Positions 28,902-40,321 of a stretch of DNA of 64,000 nt are shown one piece after another. Source of the stretch: Periplaneta americana (taxonomy: Eukaryota > Arthropoda > Insecta > Blattodea > Blattidae). The translations under genes and the position numbers were made by a program. Below the pieces are notes generated by a model. The model worked only from the letters and a program-made list of their open reading frames with translations. It did no database searches and was not told the origin of the DNA. The DNA is taken from positions 103,799,274 to 103,863,273 of the forward strand of contig NC_091119.1 in assembly GCF_040183065.1 (NCBI RefSeq). The letters run 5' to 3'. Position 1 is the first letter of the stretch. Every line of letters begins with the position of its first letter.

Positions 28902-31121
28902 ATGAAGTTTTTAATTTCCCAATTAAGTGATATTGTGAAAAATATGACAGAACAAGTTTCTGGAGAGGTTTGTGTTGAAAATGACTGTGTAATAGAAGGT
29001 TTAATAAAAGTGCCTTTTAACCGTCGTACATACAACGAGAAAGTTGAAATTGTGAAAATGGAAAGACCAACTCCTGAGTTAAATTTGTCCATGAACGTAA
29101 AAGAAAAACAGCGTGAGTACACACGCCATTTCACTTCAACATCATATGGTAAGTGGAATTGGTTGTGTGGTAGCTCTAAACTGTCTAAACTATTTTGCTG
29201 GCCATGTTTGTTATTAGCCGCGAAACTAATGTGTGGTCAGAAGAGGAGTTTTCTAACATGAACTCCCTTCGAACAGCAGTCCTAAAACACGACAAATCAA
29301 AAGCTCATATTTGTAGTAGCATGAACTTTGCAAACTTTGGGAAGACAAGAATTGATTTACAGCTAGATAAGCAAAAAGCTCTACACATCAACCACACAAT
29401 GCTCTTGTGAAAAGAAATCGGGAGATTTTACTGCGTCTTATTAACGCAGTCTACTTCCTAGGAAAACAAGAATTGGCTTTTCAGGATCATAATGAGAGTG
29501 TGGAATCAGACAATAGAAGAAATTATATTGAATATTTAAGTTCCTTAAGTGAATTTGACCATTTACTGGCCAATCATCTTGAGAGTTCAACAGTATTTCG
29601 TGGTACTTCTCCCGCAATTCAGAATTACTTAATATTTGCTATAAGTGGGGTTATGATAAAGAACATAAAATCTGAAATAGAGGAAGCACCTTTTGTGGCC
29701 ATTGTTGTTGATGACAAGTGATCAGAGTCAATTGTCCACTGTTTTAAGATACGTCGACAGTACTGCCAATGTTCAAGAACGGTTTATAGGATTCACAAAT
29801 GTCAGTTCGGACAAAACTGCTGCTGCTTTGTTTCAGCATGTGGAAGGTGTTATAGCAGAATAGCTACAATGTCGGCAATAAGTTAATTGCACAGACATAC
29901 GATGGTGCTTCAGTTATGGCGGGAAATATTAATGGCTTAAAAACGAAAGTTCAAGAAAAGTATCCTCAAGCACTATTTGTCCATTGTTACAGCCATGTTC
30001 TCAATTTAGTTTTGCAACAAACTATTTCATCCATCCCAGAATGCCGCATTTTTTTCAAAACACAGTCGGGTTTAGCTGCATTTTTCTCATCATCTCCTAA
30101 AAGATCAGGAAAACTCAAGGAATTTATGAAAAAGAAACTCCCAAAAATAGCACCAACTAGATGGAATTTTACATCTCGGCTTGTAAATACAGTAAAGGAA
30201 TACAGAGAACAACTGACTGCTTTCTTTGAAAATATCATTTGTAATGACTCTGAAGAAAACTGGGATGATGATGATGTAATTGTGCAGGCTCAAGGATATT
30301 TGTATTTTTTCACACAGTTTCAGAATATATTTCTTCTTGAAGTCTATGCTAGAGTGTTCGCACATACAGATGTGCTCTACAATATTCTTCAGACAAAAAG
30401 TCTAGACATAGCATACTGCTTGCAAGAGGTATCAAAGTTAAAAAATACTATATCCGAGTTCAGACGTAGTGGGTTTCCGTCCATATGGAGTAATATGGAA
30501 AATGAAAATTCTTCAGCCAATACAATGGAACCACCATTAAAGCGAAGAAAAGGAGATGATGAATTGAAATACAGGCAGCTGTACTACAGCATACTAGATC
30601 GTATGCACATGGAAATTACTGACAGATTTTCTGATTATGGAAAGCTTATAGATTCTCAAAAATTTTTTGCTTATAGAGAAAACTTCCCGAATGAGGCACT
30701 AAACAAATTATTTCAGTCCTATAACAGTCACTTTGATCAAGTACGTTTGAAAAATAAATTAAGCGTAATATATTCAGCAGAAGTCTTTGATTTTTCGAAC
30801 AAACCTATCCACGAAATATTATCTGCCATATATGAAAACCAGCTGAACCAAGTTATTCCTGAAGTCCTTAAATTGACAACATTAATTGTGACAATACCAG
30901 CTACGTCAGCATTGGTAGAAAGAACATTTTCTGTGTTGAAGCGAATAAAATCCTACTGTAGATCAACTCATACACAAGAACGTTTATCCGGCTTGGCACT
31001 GATGTCCATTGAAAAGTCATTTCTACAGAAACTTCGCAAGTGGCCCAACTGTAATTTCAATGACGAAGTCATCAAAGTATTTTCGTCCCAATCAAGACGT
31101 CTGGAATTCACATATAAATAG
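28902..31121 (+). pseudogene. hAT transposase relic, ZMYM1-like (copy 1)
   Basis: A cut-and-paste DNA transposase. The N-terminal part (28902-29200) carries a YTRHFTSTSYGKWNWL block and a zinc-finger-like Cys pair (FCWPCLL), as in zinc finger MYM-type protein 1-like hAT proteins. The catalytic region follows: VAIVVDD near 29700, a TYDGASVMAG block (29893-29922) and an HCYSHVLNLVLQQ block (29981-30020). A 402-codon uninterrupted C-terminal part (29916-31121) ends in the hAT dimerisation domain (TIPATSALVERTFSVLKRIK at ~30892-30951, LSGLALMSIEK). Frame changes near 29200 and 29400 and stops in ~29720-29870 make it non-functional. Its 3' end, to the terminus at 31213, matches the 204-bp MITEs, so this family probably mobilised them. 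Confidence 0.9.
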
Positions 31122-31136
31122 GTAAGGAATTTTATT

Positions 31137-31213
31137 ATAGGGATTTTAAAATATATTTTGTGTAATAATAGGGTCAGTGGTAGCCCAGACCCTTAAACCA
31201 GTATACGCCACTG
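31137..31213 (+). repeat. 3' end of the hAT element (TIR side)
   Basis: Ends ACCAGTATACGCCACTG. The last ~65 bp match the ends of the MITEs at 2581-2784 and 58200-58403. I found no CAGGGGCG-type 5' terminus upstream of 28902, so the element is truncated or rearranged on that side. Confidence 0.8.
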
Positions 31214-31224
31214 GTTGCTGTAGG

Positions 31225-31453
31225 TACGTTAACAGAAAGCCACAATTTAAGTCACACAGAATTGTGTGCACTCAAAGTTGGGTTTCTGGCGTCTTGTCAA
31301 ACCATTTGAGTTGTGTGGACTTAAAGGGAAGAATTGTGACGGTGTCTTGTATAGTTCCTGGAGTAGCTCAATCGGTAGAGCATTCATGCGCTAAGCGAAG
31401 GGTCCCAGGATCGATACCTGGCCCAGGAACAATTTTTCCTTTGAAATTATTCA
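31225..31453 (+). repeat. tRNA-containing dispersed repeat, copy A
   Basis: ~229 bp matching 36317-36543. It contains a 77-bp tRNA-like sequence at 31354-31430 with a pairable acceptor stem (GTTCCTG/CAGGAAC), an A-box-like TAGCTCAATCGGTAGAGC and a B-box-like GGATCGATACC, preceded by ~130 bp of shared body and followed by ~23 bp. The anticodon arm is mispaired, so it is not a functional tRNA gene. Confidence 0.8.
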
Positions 31454-31504
31454 CAAATCTGAAATTTGTAAAATAGAACTTCGGATAAATAACACTTCAA
31501 AATG

Positions 31505-32107
31505 TATAGCATATATAACCCCCTAATAACAAACACAATTTGGACAATATAGTAGTTACACCAAAGACTCTCATAATTGGAGACTTCAGTGGTCATTCTA
31601 AAGAATGGGGATATTTAGGCATCAATTCTGTTGGCCATTCAATAGAAGATTTTCTTAACACCCAATCAATCCAATTATTATTCAACCCAGAAGACCCTCC
31701 AACATATCTTCATTCCCATGGAACATCTAATCCAGATTTAACTCTAATATCTTCAGACATATATAACAAGGCAAGCAGGAAAGTTCTGGAAGACCCTGGA
31801 CTTGGCCACAAAATCATTGCTACTTCTATTTTACTACATCAGAAACCTACAAACAAATCTTATAACAGATGTTCTTGGAATTTTAAAAAATCCAATTGGA
31901 CTAAATTTAGAGAAGATCTAGAAAATAACCTCTCCATTAATATGAACGAATCCCCAGACAAATGTAACGACATAATTTGTGCAACTATGCTAAAAGCAGC
32001 AAAGAAATGGGTGCCCCGAGGAAAGATCCCAAACTACAAACCTTTCTGGACAAAAGATTTAGAAACATTAAAGAAAGATTATTACAAAACAAAATTATTT
32101 CACACAT
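31505..32107 (+). pseudogene. LINE endonuclease fragment (Jockey/I-group style)
   Basis: Starts inside an APE endonuclease with the LIIGDFSGHSKEWGY block (Asp/Asn/His), then DPPTYLHSHGTSNPDLTL and a Trp/Phe-rich linker, and is cut off at ~32107 before RT. The GHK in place of the usual SDH block suggests loss of a catalytic residue. The frame is open for ~190 codons. It is joined directly to an unrelated Penelope-like fragment. Confidence 0.75.
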
Positions 32108-32935
32108 AACAATAAATATTATACACAAACTGAAGGATTACCAATGGGTTCACCTATATCAAGTATATTAGCTGAAATCTTCATTCATAATATAGAACAA
32201 ACACACATACTAAACACTGACAACAACAAACACGCAGAGAGAATAATGTACTGGCATCGATATGTAGATGACATAATAGTCCTATATAATGGAAACAAAA
32301 GACAAATAGAAAACCTACATCAACAACTCAACAAAATACATCTCAAATTAAAGTATACAATAGAAACAGAACATAACCAAGCTATAAATTTCTTAGACAT
32401 CACCATAACCAAAACAAATAATAGACATGAATTCAAAATATACAGGAAACCACAACTACAACACACATACAGAATTCATCGAACTATCCTATACAACATA
32501 AACATGCAGCTTTCCATACAATGACATACAGATTAATATTTAACATACCTATGAACAATGACAACTATACTGAAGAACTAAACACAATAAAATATATAGC
32601 ACAAGACAATGGATATAATCCTAACATGATAGATACACTAATAAAAAAGACAAAACAAAAACAGAACAAACCAACACAAACACCGCGTGAGAATAAATAC
32701 ATAACATTAACATATCACAATATCAATACTTACAAAATTGCAACTTCATTCAGAAAACTAAAACACAAGATAGCATAGGTACAAAACAAAAACACAACAC
32801 AGAAATATCTAAATAATCACATCAAACATTCAAATAAATATAATTCAACTGGGGCTTACAAACTAAAATGCAATAGTTGTCCACATTTTTACATAGGACA
32901 GACAGGAAGAAAGTGCATATGTAGTAGAAAGTCAT
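32108..32935 (+). pseudogene. Penelope-like element fragment (RT and start of GIY-YIG)
   Basis: Begins in RT with the GLPMGSPISSILAEIF block, followed by the catalytic YVDD in a WHRYVDDIIVLY context (~32250-32285) and an INFLDITI motif. A second ORF (32521-32778) continues in another frame after a stop. Near 32850-32915 a YKLKC...CPHFYIGQTGR segment marks the GIY-YIG endonuclease N-terminus, which is then truncated. Order and motifs are those of Penelope-like retroelements. 5' truncated, frameshifted and 3' truncated. Confidence 0.85.
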
Positions 32936-34250
32936 AACTTATTATTTTCACAAAGTTCACTTTTTAAACAAGAGCTCAGCACTTTTAAGATAACAAAGAA
33001 TCAGTTTAAAATATTCACAGACATATCTGTAACACTTTCTGTGATAAGGGTACTTAAACATGGTGAATTTAACACTGGTAATACAAGGTCTGTAATCTTA
33101 CCTTAATGGATAGATAAATAAGTGAACTAACAAAGTAAAGAACAGAGGAAGGACTGAAGGAACTAATTAATATATAAACAAGTAGCTTGATGATCAGTCA
33201 GTTGGTAACAAATTTGGTTATGGTCATTCCAACCATCATGGATTCTATGAGTCTGGCAGTTAAAAGAATTCTGTGTATGAGACAGAAGTATCTCTTAACA
33301 CCGAATTCGTTACCTACAATGATGCGTTCATGGTTGAAAATGATGACTGATAGAGCTACATTTGACGTGGGCAAGAAATGAGACCAGTAAATTTTTCGTG
33401 GAACTCTAGTAGTCAATAAAGAAATTAATGTAAAAATATATGAAGGGTTCACAACCAGAGTGGACCAAGTCCTTCTGGAATAATTTTGAGAAATTGAGTC
33501 TTAAAAGTACCTGACTCATGCTTAGCAACCTTCACTTTCCATAGGAAATGCTGCCCTCTCTGGAGTAACAAATGAGTTATTGACTTAGTTTGTTAAGGCA
33601 ATGAATAAATCTAAGTTTTCTTCATCTGAGATTACATTAATCCACAAACTGACCACTGGTAGACTTGATCCACTCTGGTTGTGAGCTCCTCATATATGAC
33701 AGAAAGAATTGAATGAGGAATTTGAAAAAGGGACCAAGTCCATATTTTTTGTAAATTGAGTTTATGCCCATTTCTGGGTCTCCATACACTCTTCTTGGAT
33801 TTCAGCATTAAAAGGAACGAAGTCCTTTAGAATGTACACATTTAAATTGTGTATCAACATGTTTGGACTGTTATATATCCAGATCCATACAAAAGGTTTT
33901 TTGTCGTTTTCTTCAAATTTACTTTTCCAGACTTAGTCCCTTTTGAAAATTCCTGATTCAATTATAAAATAGAATTCGAAGGCACAATTAGCTCACCGGA
34001 TTGTATCACCACAGCTGATTTCCCTGCATGCCATGACAGGGGAATAAGTTCACTGCAGCCTTGTTCTGTACATCTGACACGTCCCAACACATGGTGCGGC
34101 CCTTGGGACGTATGTCTTTGTGCCATGTCAGTATGAAATTCTGTGCAAAACAACCACATCACATTTTCAATGCTCTATTATCATTTACCACTCTGTCATC
34201 ACCTCAATGTCTCTGAATATTGTCAGTCTTTTAAATGAGACATTACACAA
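32936..34250. other. No gene; one inverted repeat
   Basis: Short ORFs only. Arms of ~38 bp around CACAACCAGAGTGGACCAAG are inverted at 33434-33472 and 33660-33697 with a few mismatches, separated by ~190 bp, suggesting a small foldback element. The remainder (33700-34250) is moderately complex sequence without recognised coding, possibly an old transposon. Confidence 0.5.
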
Positions 34251-34996
34251 CAATTACAATTACTGAAATTTGATTGTTTTAGTCCTTGGCCCACAGTTTT
34301 TAAGTTTCAACAAAATTTCTTTCACGATTATGAAGGGGTTTTCCAAGAAACCGTGTCTCAAGTAGGTGAGCCTCTGAAGAGAAAAATTATCAACTATAAA
34401 CGCATCTATTGCGAAGTGTTTGATAATATTGATAACCACTTGGATGTAAGATTTCAAGATTATTCTAAACTGAAATTTTTAAATTTATTGTCGCCTCAAA
34501 ACTATGAAAAATATACTAACCAATTCCCAGAAAGTTGCTTTCAAAATCTCATAGATACATATGGAAAATTTTTCGACATCATTCGATTGAAAAATGAGCT
34601 GATTGTAGTGTACAGCAGTAAAGAGTTTAGAAATAAAACCATGAGTGAACTTGCAAAACTATTGAGTACTAATTCAATGCTGAAAAAAAGTTTTCAGCAG
34701 TTTAATGTGTTAGTGACATTACTGTGTACAGTCACAGAAGAAAAATCTGGCCGATGAGCAGCAAAACTCGTAATGTTACTTACGCCGGTTTTTTTGTAAT
34801 TATCACAGTACAGAGTATCTAAGAGGGATACTGTTTACTCCCCCCAACGTTGCTGGTCTCGGAAGGAGAGGATTTCGGACTGTTTCTGTTCACATTCCAT
34901 AAGGTTGAAACTCTTGTGTTCTTGTCGACATAGGCCTACAAAAATTTTCTTAGTAAGCATTGTAGTAGTAATTTTCAGATAAGTCAATATACAATA

Positions 34997-35868
34997 CAAT
35001 ATAACATAAATATTTATTTGTTATTCAGTCTAAATGACTTATCAGTGTTTTAAAAAAAGATCAATAAAATGTATAAATATAAATATTCATTGAAGTTAAA
35101 GGTTAAAATAATGCTAACGTTTTCGCCTGTTACCACCTTTAGGCATTTGAGCAATATTTTATATTAGTTACTTACGATACGTATATATTATAGAACGAAT
35201 TGCATCATGAACAGCTCAACTTCCTGTTGAAAGTCATACCTGCATTCTACGTTTCAACCATCCGAAATTATTTCGACGTCCACTCAATATGAAGTTTAAT
35301 ATTGGAATCAATAAGAACCATAAGATTATATCATTATAATACATATAATTACATCAATAACGGCACATACCAGTAATTGGTAAAATTATACGATCAAATG
35401 TAAGCATTAATAAGACATTATAGAAGTAATCAATTTTTATTACAAGGTCATATTTTATTTTATTTGAATCCATTTTAAATCTACAATTTAATCTTTGTGT
35501 CCTATAGTTGTTTTAATTATTGTCGTAAATTTAAGTAGAGATGAGGATAATTAATTCAACTATCATACATATCAAAACAATAATTAACTCAACTATAGTT
35601 TATCATTTAATTTGCACAAATGATTTTAATCTGTTAGTTTTAAGATTGATTAATGTATATATTCAACAGCCATGCCTTTTACTGTAAATTAATGTATCAC
35701 ATGATATTGTTGGCTCAAGTGCCTGAAGATGCCAATAGGCGCAAAACGTTAGCATTATTTTAACCTCAACTTCAATGAATATATATTTTATAAATTTTAT
35801 TGATCTTCTTTAAAACACTGATAAGTCATTTAGTCTGAATAAAAAATAAATATTTATGTTATATTATA
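34997..35868. mobile_element. Foldback element with ~155-bp inverted arms
   Basis: 34997-35152 and ~35713-35868 are inverted copies (shared core AAAATAATGCTAACGTTTTC) with scattered mismatches around a ~560-bp AT-rich centre without coding potential. A non-autonomous inverted-repeat element nested in the 3.9-kb TIR element. Confidence 0.75.
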
Positions 35869-36196
35869 TTCTACAGAAATTTGTTATTTCATTGTTTTTA
35901 CCATTGCGGGTATGAGGAATGTTACTGATTTCATTATCATCTCCTCTGTTCGTCTCTCTTTAGTCTATAGACCAGGGATGCTCAACCTTATGAATACTGC
36001 GGGCCAATATTAAAAAAAATATATTATTGGAGGGCCACAGACATCGTCCAATAATAAATTATTTACATAAATGTCTTGCTAATTAGTGATTATTGTAATT
36101 TATATTAATTAATAATACAGGTCTGTTCAAATATTTTTTTTTAATTTTAAGTTTGAAACTTTAGTATTGGGCACAGCTGCTATAGACATACTACAT

Positions 36197-36300
36197 TTAT
36201 GCAAATCTAGTCTTTCAGGTGAAGCTCCCTGTAAAGCAGAATTGAAATTATTCAAATCTGCTTTACAGGGAGCTTCACCTGAAAGACTAGATTTGCATAA
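36197..36300. repeat. Perfect 44-bp inverted repeat (hairpin)
   Basis: 36197-36240 and 36257-36300 are exact reverse complements (start TTATGCAAATCTAGTCTTTC), separated by 16 bp that can pair a further five bases. Both strands are open and encode related GEAPCKA / ALQGASPERLDL peptides, so it looks like an inverted duplication of a coding fragment. It abuts the tRNA-like repeat copy B. Confidence 0.95.
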
Positions 36301-36316
36301 TATATACGTTACTGTG

Positions 36317-36543
36317 TACGTTAACAGAAAACCACAATTCCAAGTCACACAGAGCTTGTGTGCACTCGTTGTGGGTCTCTGGCGTTTCGTCAGCCCATGC
36401 GAGTTGTGTGGATATAAAGGGAAAGGTTGAGACGGTGTCGAGTGGAGTTCCCGGGTAGCTCAGTGGTAGAGCGCTGGTACGTTCAACCAGAGGTCCTGGG
36501 ATCGATACCCGGCCCCGGAACAATTTCCCCTTGAAATTATTCA
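36317..36543 (+). repeat. tRNA-containing dispersed repeat, copy B
   Basis: Matches 31225-31453. The tRNA-like part (36447-36521) is better preserved: acceptor stem GTTCCCG/CCGGAAC, A box TAGCTCAGTGGTAGAGC, anticodon stem CTGGT/ACCAG and a T arm with GGGATCGATACCC. The ~130 bp upstream and ~22 bp downstream are shared with copy A. As a tRNA gene it is doubtful because position 33 of the loop is C. Confidence 0.8.
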
Positions 36544-37098
36544 TACTACATTTATTTATGGTTTATTCTTATTTTAATATCTTCCTGGCAAAACAGACTG
36601 CCAATATGACGAAGAGTAAACAAAATTGAGAAAGATACAATACATAGGAACTTCGTTCTAAGACGATATAGAAGTCAACAGTCAGATAAAGTAGAATAAA
36701 TATAAATTGATTGAAGTAATCCAATACAAACGGTATAAGTGAACATTAAAATAAATTGAAATAAATATATATAAATTAATTTAGGTAAACAATTAATAAT
36801 AGTGACGAAAGAGGAACATAAATAGATTTGTTAATTAGAAATAATTTTTGTGCGATTTAAGGAAACGTTTGATTATATAAGCGGTTTACTATAACTCATT
36901 TATTTATTCTATTTTTAAACCTACAGTATTTACTTTAGTTCTGAAAATAAGGGAAAATATACATTCCTGAAGTAAAATAATTAATATTGAATGTTCTTTT
37001 TATCACAAATTAAAATGTTCTTCTTTCTATGTAGCTCTAGTGATATACAATAGTTTCCTTCTGGACTTAATAATCTGTCCAGAAACCATTGGCATTGT
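36544..37098. other. AT-rich stretch, nothing recognised
   Basis: Low-complexity AT-rich DNA between the tRNA-like repeat and the Tc1 relic. It may include the remains of the Tc1-like element's 3' flank. No inverted repeat matching the other side was found. Confidence 0.5.
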
Positions 37099-38069
37099 TC
37101 ACTGTATCCATTCTTCTATGTACAGAATTAACAAGGTTGTGGATATATCTATCTGACAATGCAACATCATCCCAAGCATCTGAAACGAGATCCCACAATT
37201 CGTCCGTATACCTAGGACGCTGACCCTGTAGTTGTTCATTAACACCGCGTTACACTTCCGCCCCACATTTTCTATGGGATTTAAGTCAGGACTTTTTGGC
37301 ACCCATGGAACCTCTACGACATCATCCCTGTGAATGTTGAACCACCGCTACACGGCAACACATGTGTGTACGGAAGAAAAGTCGTGTTGGAATTTTATTT
37401 TGTTTTCGGGCTGAAACACACGCACACTAGGTAGCATCACATTTTCCAGTATATTGGTGTACTGATGCCCATTCATATGCCCATGAATCCTCCATAGCGC
37501 GCCGCCACCATAACCAGAAATCCATCCCCACATCGACATGGACAAACGACCAATGCGTTGCCTCTGGACCACATATTCAGGGTCAAATCTCTTGGATTGT
37601 TTCGGTCGATATACTTGCACTGGCCCTGTGCTGTGGTTCATAAACACTTTCTCATTCGAAACGATGACCTCTTGCCATGGATAGTTGTAATGCATTTGGC
37701 AAAATGCGACACGATCAATTCGATGGTCTTCAGTCAGAACTTTACCGCCACTCTTCTCGGCACAATATTGGCACCATTGAGCCTTTTAGAAGCCGTTCTG
37801 TTGGAAGCAGGAAATCCCGTGTCGGCAACAAGCATTTTAGAAGTGTGAAATGGAAAGTGCCTCGAACGTTCTATTAACATAAGATCTTGTTGTGGTGTTG
37901 ATGCCTTGGGTCTTCCGCTAAAAGGTTTACGAGTTACGTATCTTTGCTCTTGATACTGCGCTCACCATCTGGACGCTATTCTAGTCGCAACTCCATAGCG
38001 TTCTCCAGCTTGCGCCGCACTAAATCCGCCTTCCTCGATCAGTGCAATTACTTTGGCTTTGACGTCCAT
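37099..38069 (-). pseudogene. Tc1-like transposase relic
   Basis: On the minus strand from ATG 38069: an HTH part (FSAAQAGERYGVATR), a GRPKAS linker, then the DDE core with a SNEKVF block (37650), GGGALWRIHG-type block (37505), a QHDFSSVHT block with the second catalytic Asp (37375) and SPDLNPIEN with the final Glu (37290). ~970 bp is close to the usual ~1 kb gene. Several stops and frame changes (for example near 37965, 37755 and 37330) inactivate it. A possible terminal motif ACAGTGGTCATAAATCATAA lies at ~38195-38215, but no partner was found. Nested within the 3.9-kb TIR element. Confidence 0.88.
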
Positions 38070-38846
38070 AGCTATCGAACTCAAAAACTAATGATGATTT
38101 TCGAAGTGGTTGTGGCTATTTATAGACAAAATCTGTTGGTAAAGATGGACAGGGTCACGTGTCTAGGACTCTAGAAAAAACACGAAGTAGGCTATACAGT
38201 GGTCATAAATCATAAACGTAGTATGCCTGTAGAGTGAAGACAGACGAACATAGGGGATGAAAATTACATTAACAACATTCTTCATATCCGCAATGGCAAA
38301 ACCAATGGCAAAACAACTTTCTATATGTCGACTAAAACACAACAAACATTGCAATTATACAAATACAGTATATTATAGACTTTAAACAAAACCATTCCGA
38401 ACGTCAGTCTCTCGAAGCGTAGCAGCTATGAGGGGAAGTCAATAGTGTCCCTATTAGACATTCTGAACAGAAAGAGTCCGAAAGCCTCTCCTTCCTAGCC
38501 CAGGAACTTCGAAGGGAGGTAAACACTATCCCTCTTAGACACTCTGTACTGTGATAATCACAACAAAACCGGCATAAGTAACATTATGAGTTTTGCTGCT
38601 CATCGGCCAGATTTTTCTTCCGTGACTGTACAATTCCTGTGAGTACGTCTTCAGTAGAAAGGTCGTTTTCAATGCTGAAGAGAATCAAAAGCTACTCTCG
38701 AAATTCTACTGGAGAAGAGAGACTATCTCATGTTGGAATTATTCCAATTGAAGCATGCCTACTAGGAGAACTCAGGAAGAAAAAAAGAGTTCTTTGATGA
38801 GGTGGTTACCAAATTTGCTTCCCAGGAGAGAAGGATTGAATTTCAG

Positions 38847-39604
38847 TTCCGTTGATCTTACTGTGAGAAGTGCCAAGGGTGAGTTTAAAGCCAGAAGCTT
38901 GTTATTTTATATCAAATGTTGTATAATGGTAGCTTTAAGAAATTTAAATTGATATTAGGTCTACTTATTTTAATATATGTTCTTTTAAATTATTATCAGT
39001 TGTGATTTTATCAAGGCAAGCCCCTTGATTTACTATTATTTATCTAACAATTATAATATTCAGTGCTTCGGCTGTCTGAATGGTCACCGCACGCCACTGT
39101 CCAAGTGTACAGTTTCATCACTTGGACAAAGACAAGCCCCTCCAACATACTTACAAATTGATCTAAGGGAGCATGCAAGGATTCCAACTCTGTGAATAGA
39201 TTTGTGTGTTAAGAAACTTCCCAAACTATGATAAATATCTGGATCTAAAAAAAGAGCTAGACAGCAAGGAAGTAATATAATGAAACAAAACACATTAAAG
39301 AGATCTGGGCAAGTTGTTTGACATATGCAATGAAAGAGATTGGAAATAAGGAGGGCCAGATGTTTCTTGAAAAGCAAAGAGAAAAGTATTTTGAAGTAGC
39401 ATGGAAGGTAGTGATCTCAAACAGCTGCAAAAGAAACCAAGAATGAATGAAGAGAGCTCGGTACGAAGAAGTGAAATCTGTGTGTGTCTAATGCCTACCC
39501 ACTTCACTTGCGTGATTTTGCATACCGCGGATAGATGACAGGACTGTGATCCATTTTCAAGTTGCACACCACTAAGACAGACCACAATATGCATAATGTG
39601 TATC
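38847..39604. other. Unassigned stretch
   Basis: After the end of hAT copy 2 no repeat or gene is recognised. Short ORFs here have no motif. The hAT 3' terminus should lie here, but no CGCCACTG-type end is visible. Confidence 0.4.
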
Positions 39605-40010
39605 TGTTAAGAGTTACGTCGTGTATTAGAGTGAGTATATGTGTAAGTGTAGTGTAGGAAATGATGAGGACGATGACAAAGGTGAGGAAGAAAGAAAGGG
39701 GGAAACCCGGTGCTGACACGTAGCCTACTCCTGTTGATAGCACCCAGGGGACCACCAGTCTTAATGTCCCCATCCGATGGGTGAATCTCTATCAACAGTG
39801 ACATATGCCTTCTTTTCATATGCACGTGGAGAGATTTGGGATTTAATTCAGGCATACTGCTGCACAATTTATTGAGTAAAAGTTGTGCACCACCATCTCT
39901 CCTAGTCCCGAGGTAGAAATCTTACATGAAAATTTCTGAACCTGCTGAGAATCGAACCTGAGCTGGCTAGTTTGAAGGCAGTCGCATTACCACAGCACTA
40001 ACTTGGTGGA
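39605..40010 (-). repeat. tRNA-derived SINE
   Basis: On the minus strand it begins with a tRNA-like head: an A-box-like GTGGTAATGCGACTGCC near 39990 and a B box GGTTCGATTCT near 39950. A ~330-bp body follows, with a GC-rich block (about 39700-39780), ending near ACGACGTAACTCTTAACAG at ~39601. The architecture (tRNA head, unrelated body) is that of an insect SINE. Confidence 0.75.
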
Positions 40011-40321
40011 CATGAAGAAGTGAATTTATATCCATGAAAGGAAGAGCAACCGACCCTCTTCATCATGTTAATCACCTAGTACATCTGATAGCAAGAATGC
40101 ATATCGACTGTCTGAACCATTATCTTGATTTTCAACATTATTACTTGCTTCAAAGGTTCCCTCCTCACACCTAGCGTCCCTAACAACATATTCCAGTCAC
40201 CTAAAGTAGTCAGTGCCTTGGATAGAGTCAGTCTTCCAGATTGTGCAACAGTATTTGTAGCTGGAGCCATTGCTGAGACACTAGATAACATTAGAGAGTG
40301 GAACAAAGCATCTATTGGTAT
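40011..40321. other. Flank of the P-type element, nothing recognised
   Basis: Target DNA of the P-superfamily insertion; only chance ORFs. Confidence 0.4.

Larger units (their letters stand above)
34731..38626. mobile_element. 3.9-kb element with ~185-bp TIRs and 6-bp duplication TGTACA
   Basis: The left end (34731-~34915, starting GTCACAGAAGAAAAATCTGG) and right end (~38441-38626) are inverted copies at roughly 85-90%. TGTACA flanks both sides (34725-34730, 38627-38632), and excision restores hAT coding. I see no transposase of its own inside; the interior is filled with other repeats and a Tc1-like relic. The superfamily is unassigned; 6-bp duplications are unusual among common insect DNA transposons. 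Confidence 0.85.
34262..38846 (+). pseudogene. hAT transposase relic, copy 2, split by a TIR element
   Basis: The coding remnant occupies 34262-34724 (region before the dimerisation domain; similar block order to copy 1, for example a VRFQDYSKL segment) and resumes at 38633 with IPVSTSSVERSFSMLKRIK, the hAT dimerisation domain. A frameshift in an A run near 38775 is followed by an EFFDEV...SQERRIEF end matching the end of copy 1. The 3.9-kb element at 34731-38626 was inserted at TGTACA between the two parts. The N-terminal two thirds are absent. Divergent from copy 1. Confidence 0.85.

Noticed and set aside
33962..34162. 66-codon minus-strand ORF
   Set aside because: No recognised motif, no similar frame nearby; most likely chance.
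36447..36521. A functional tRNA gene
   Set aside because: It folds reasonably, but the anticodon loop lacks U33, and the whole unit with flanks is repeated at 31354-31430 with a broken anticodon arm. It is treated as part of a dispersed repeat.
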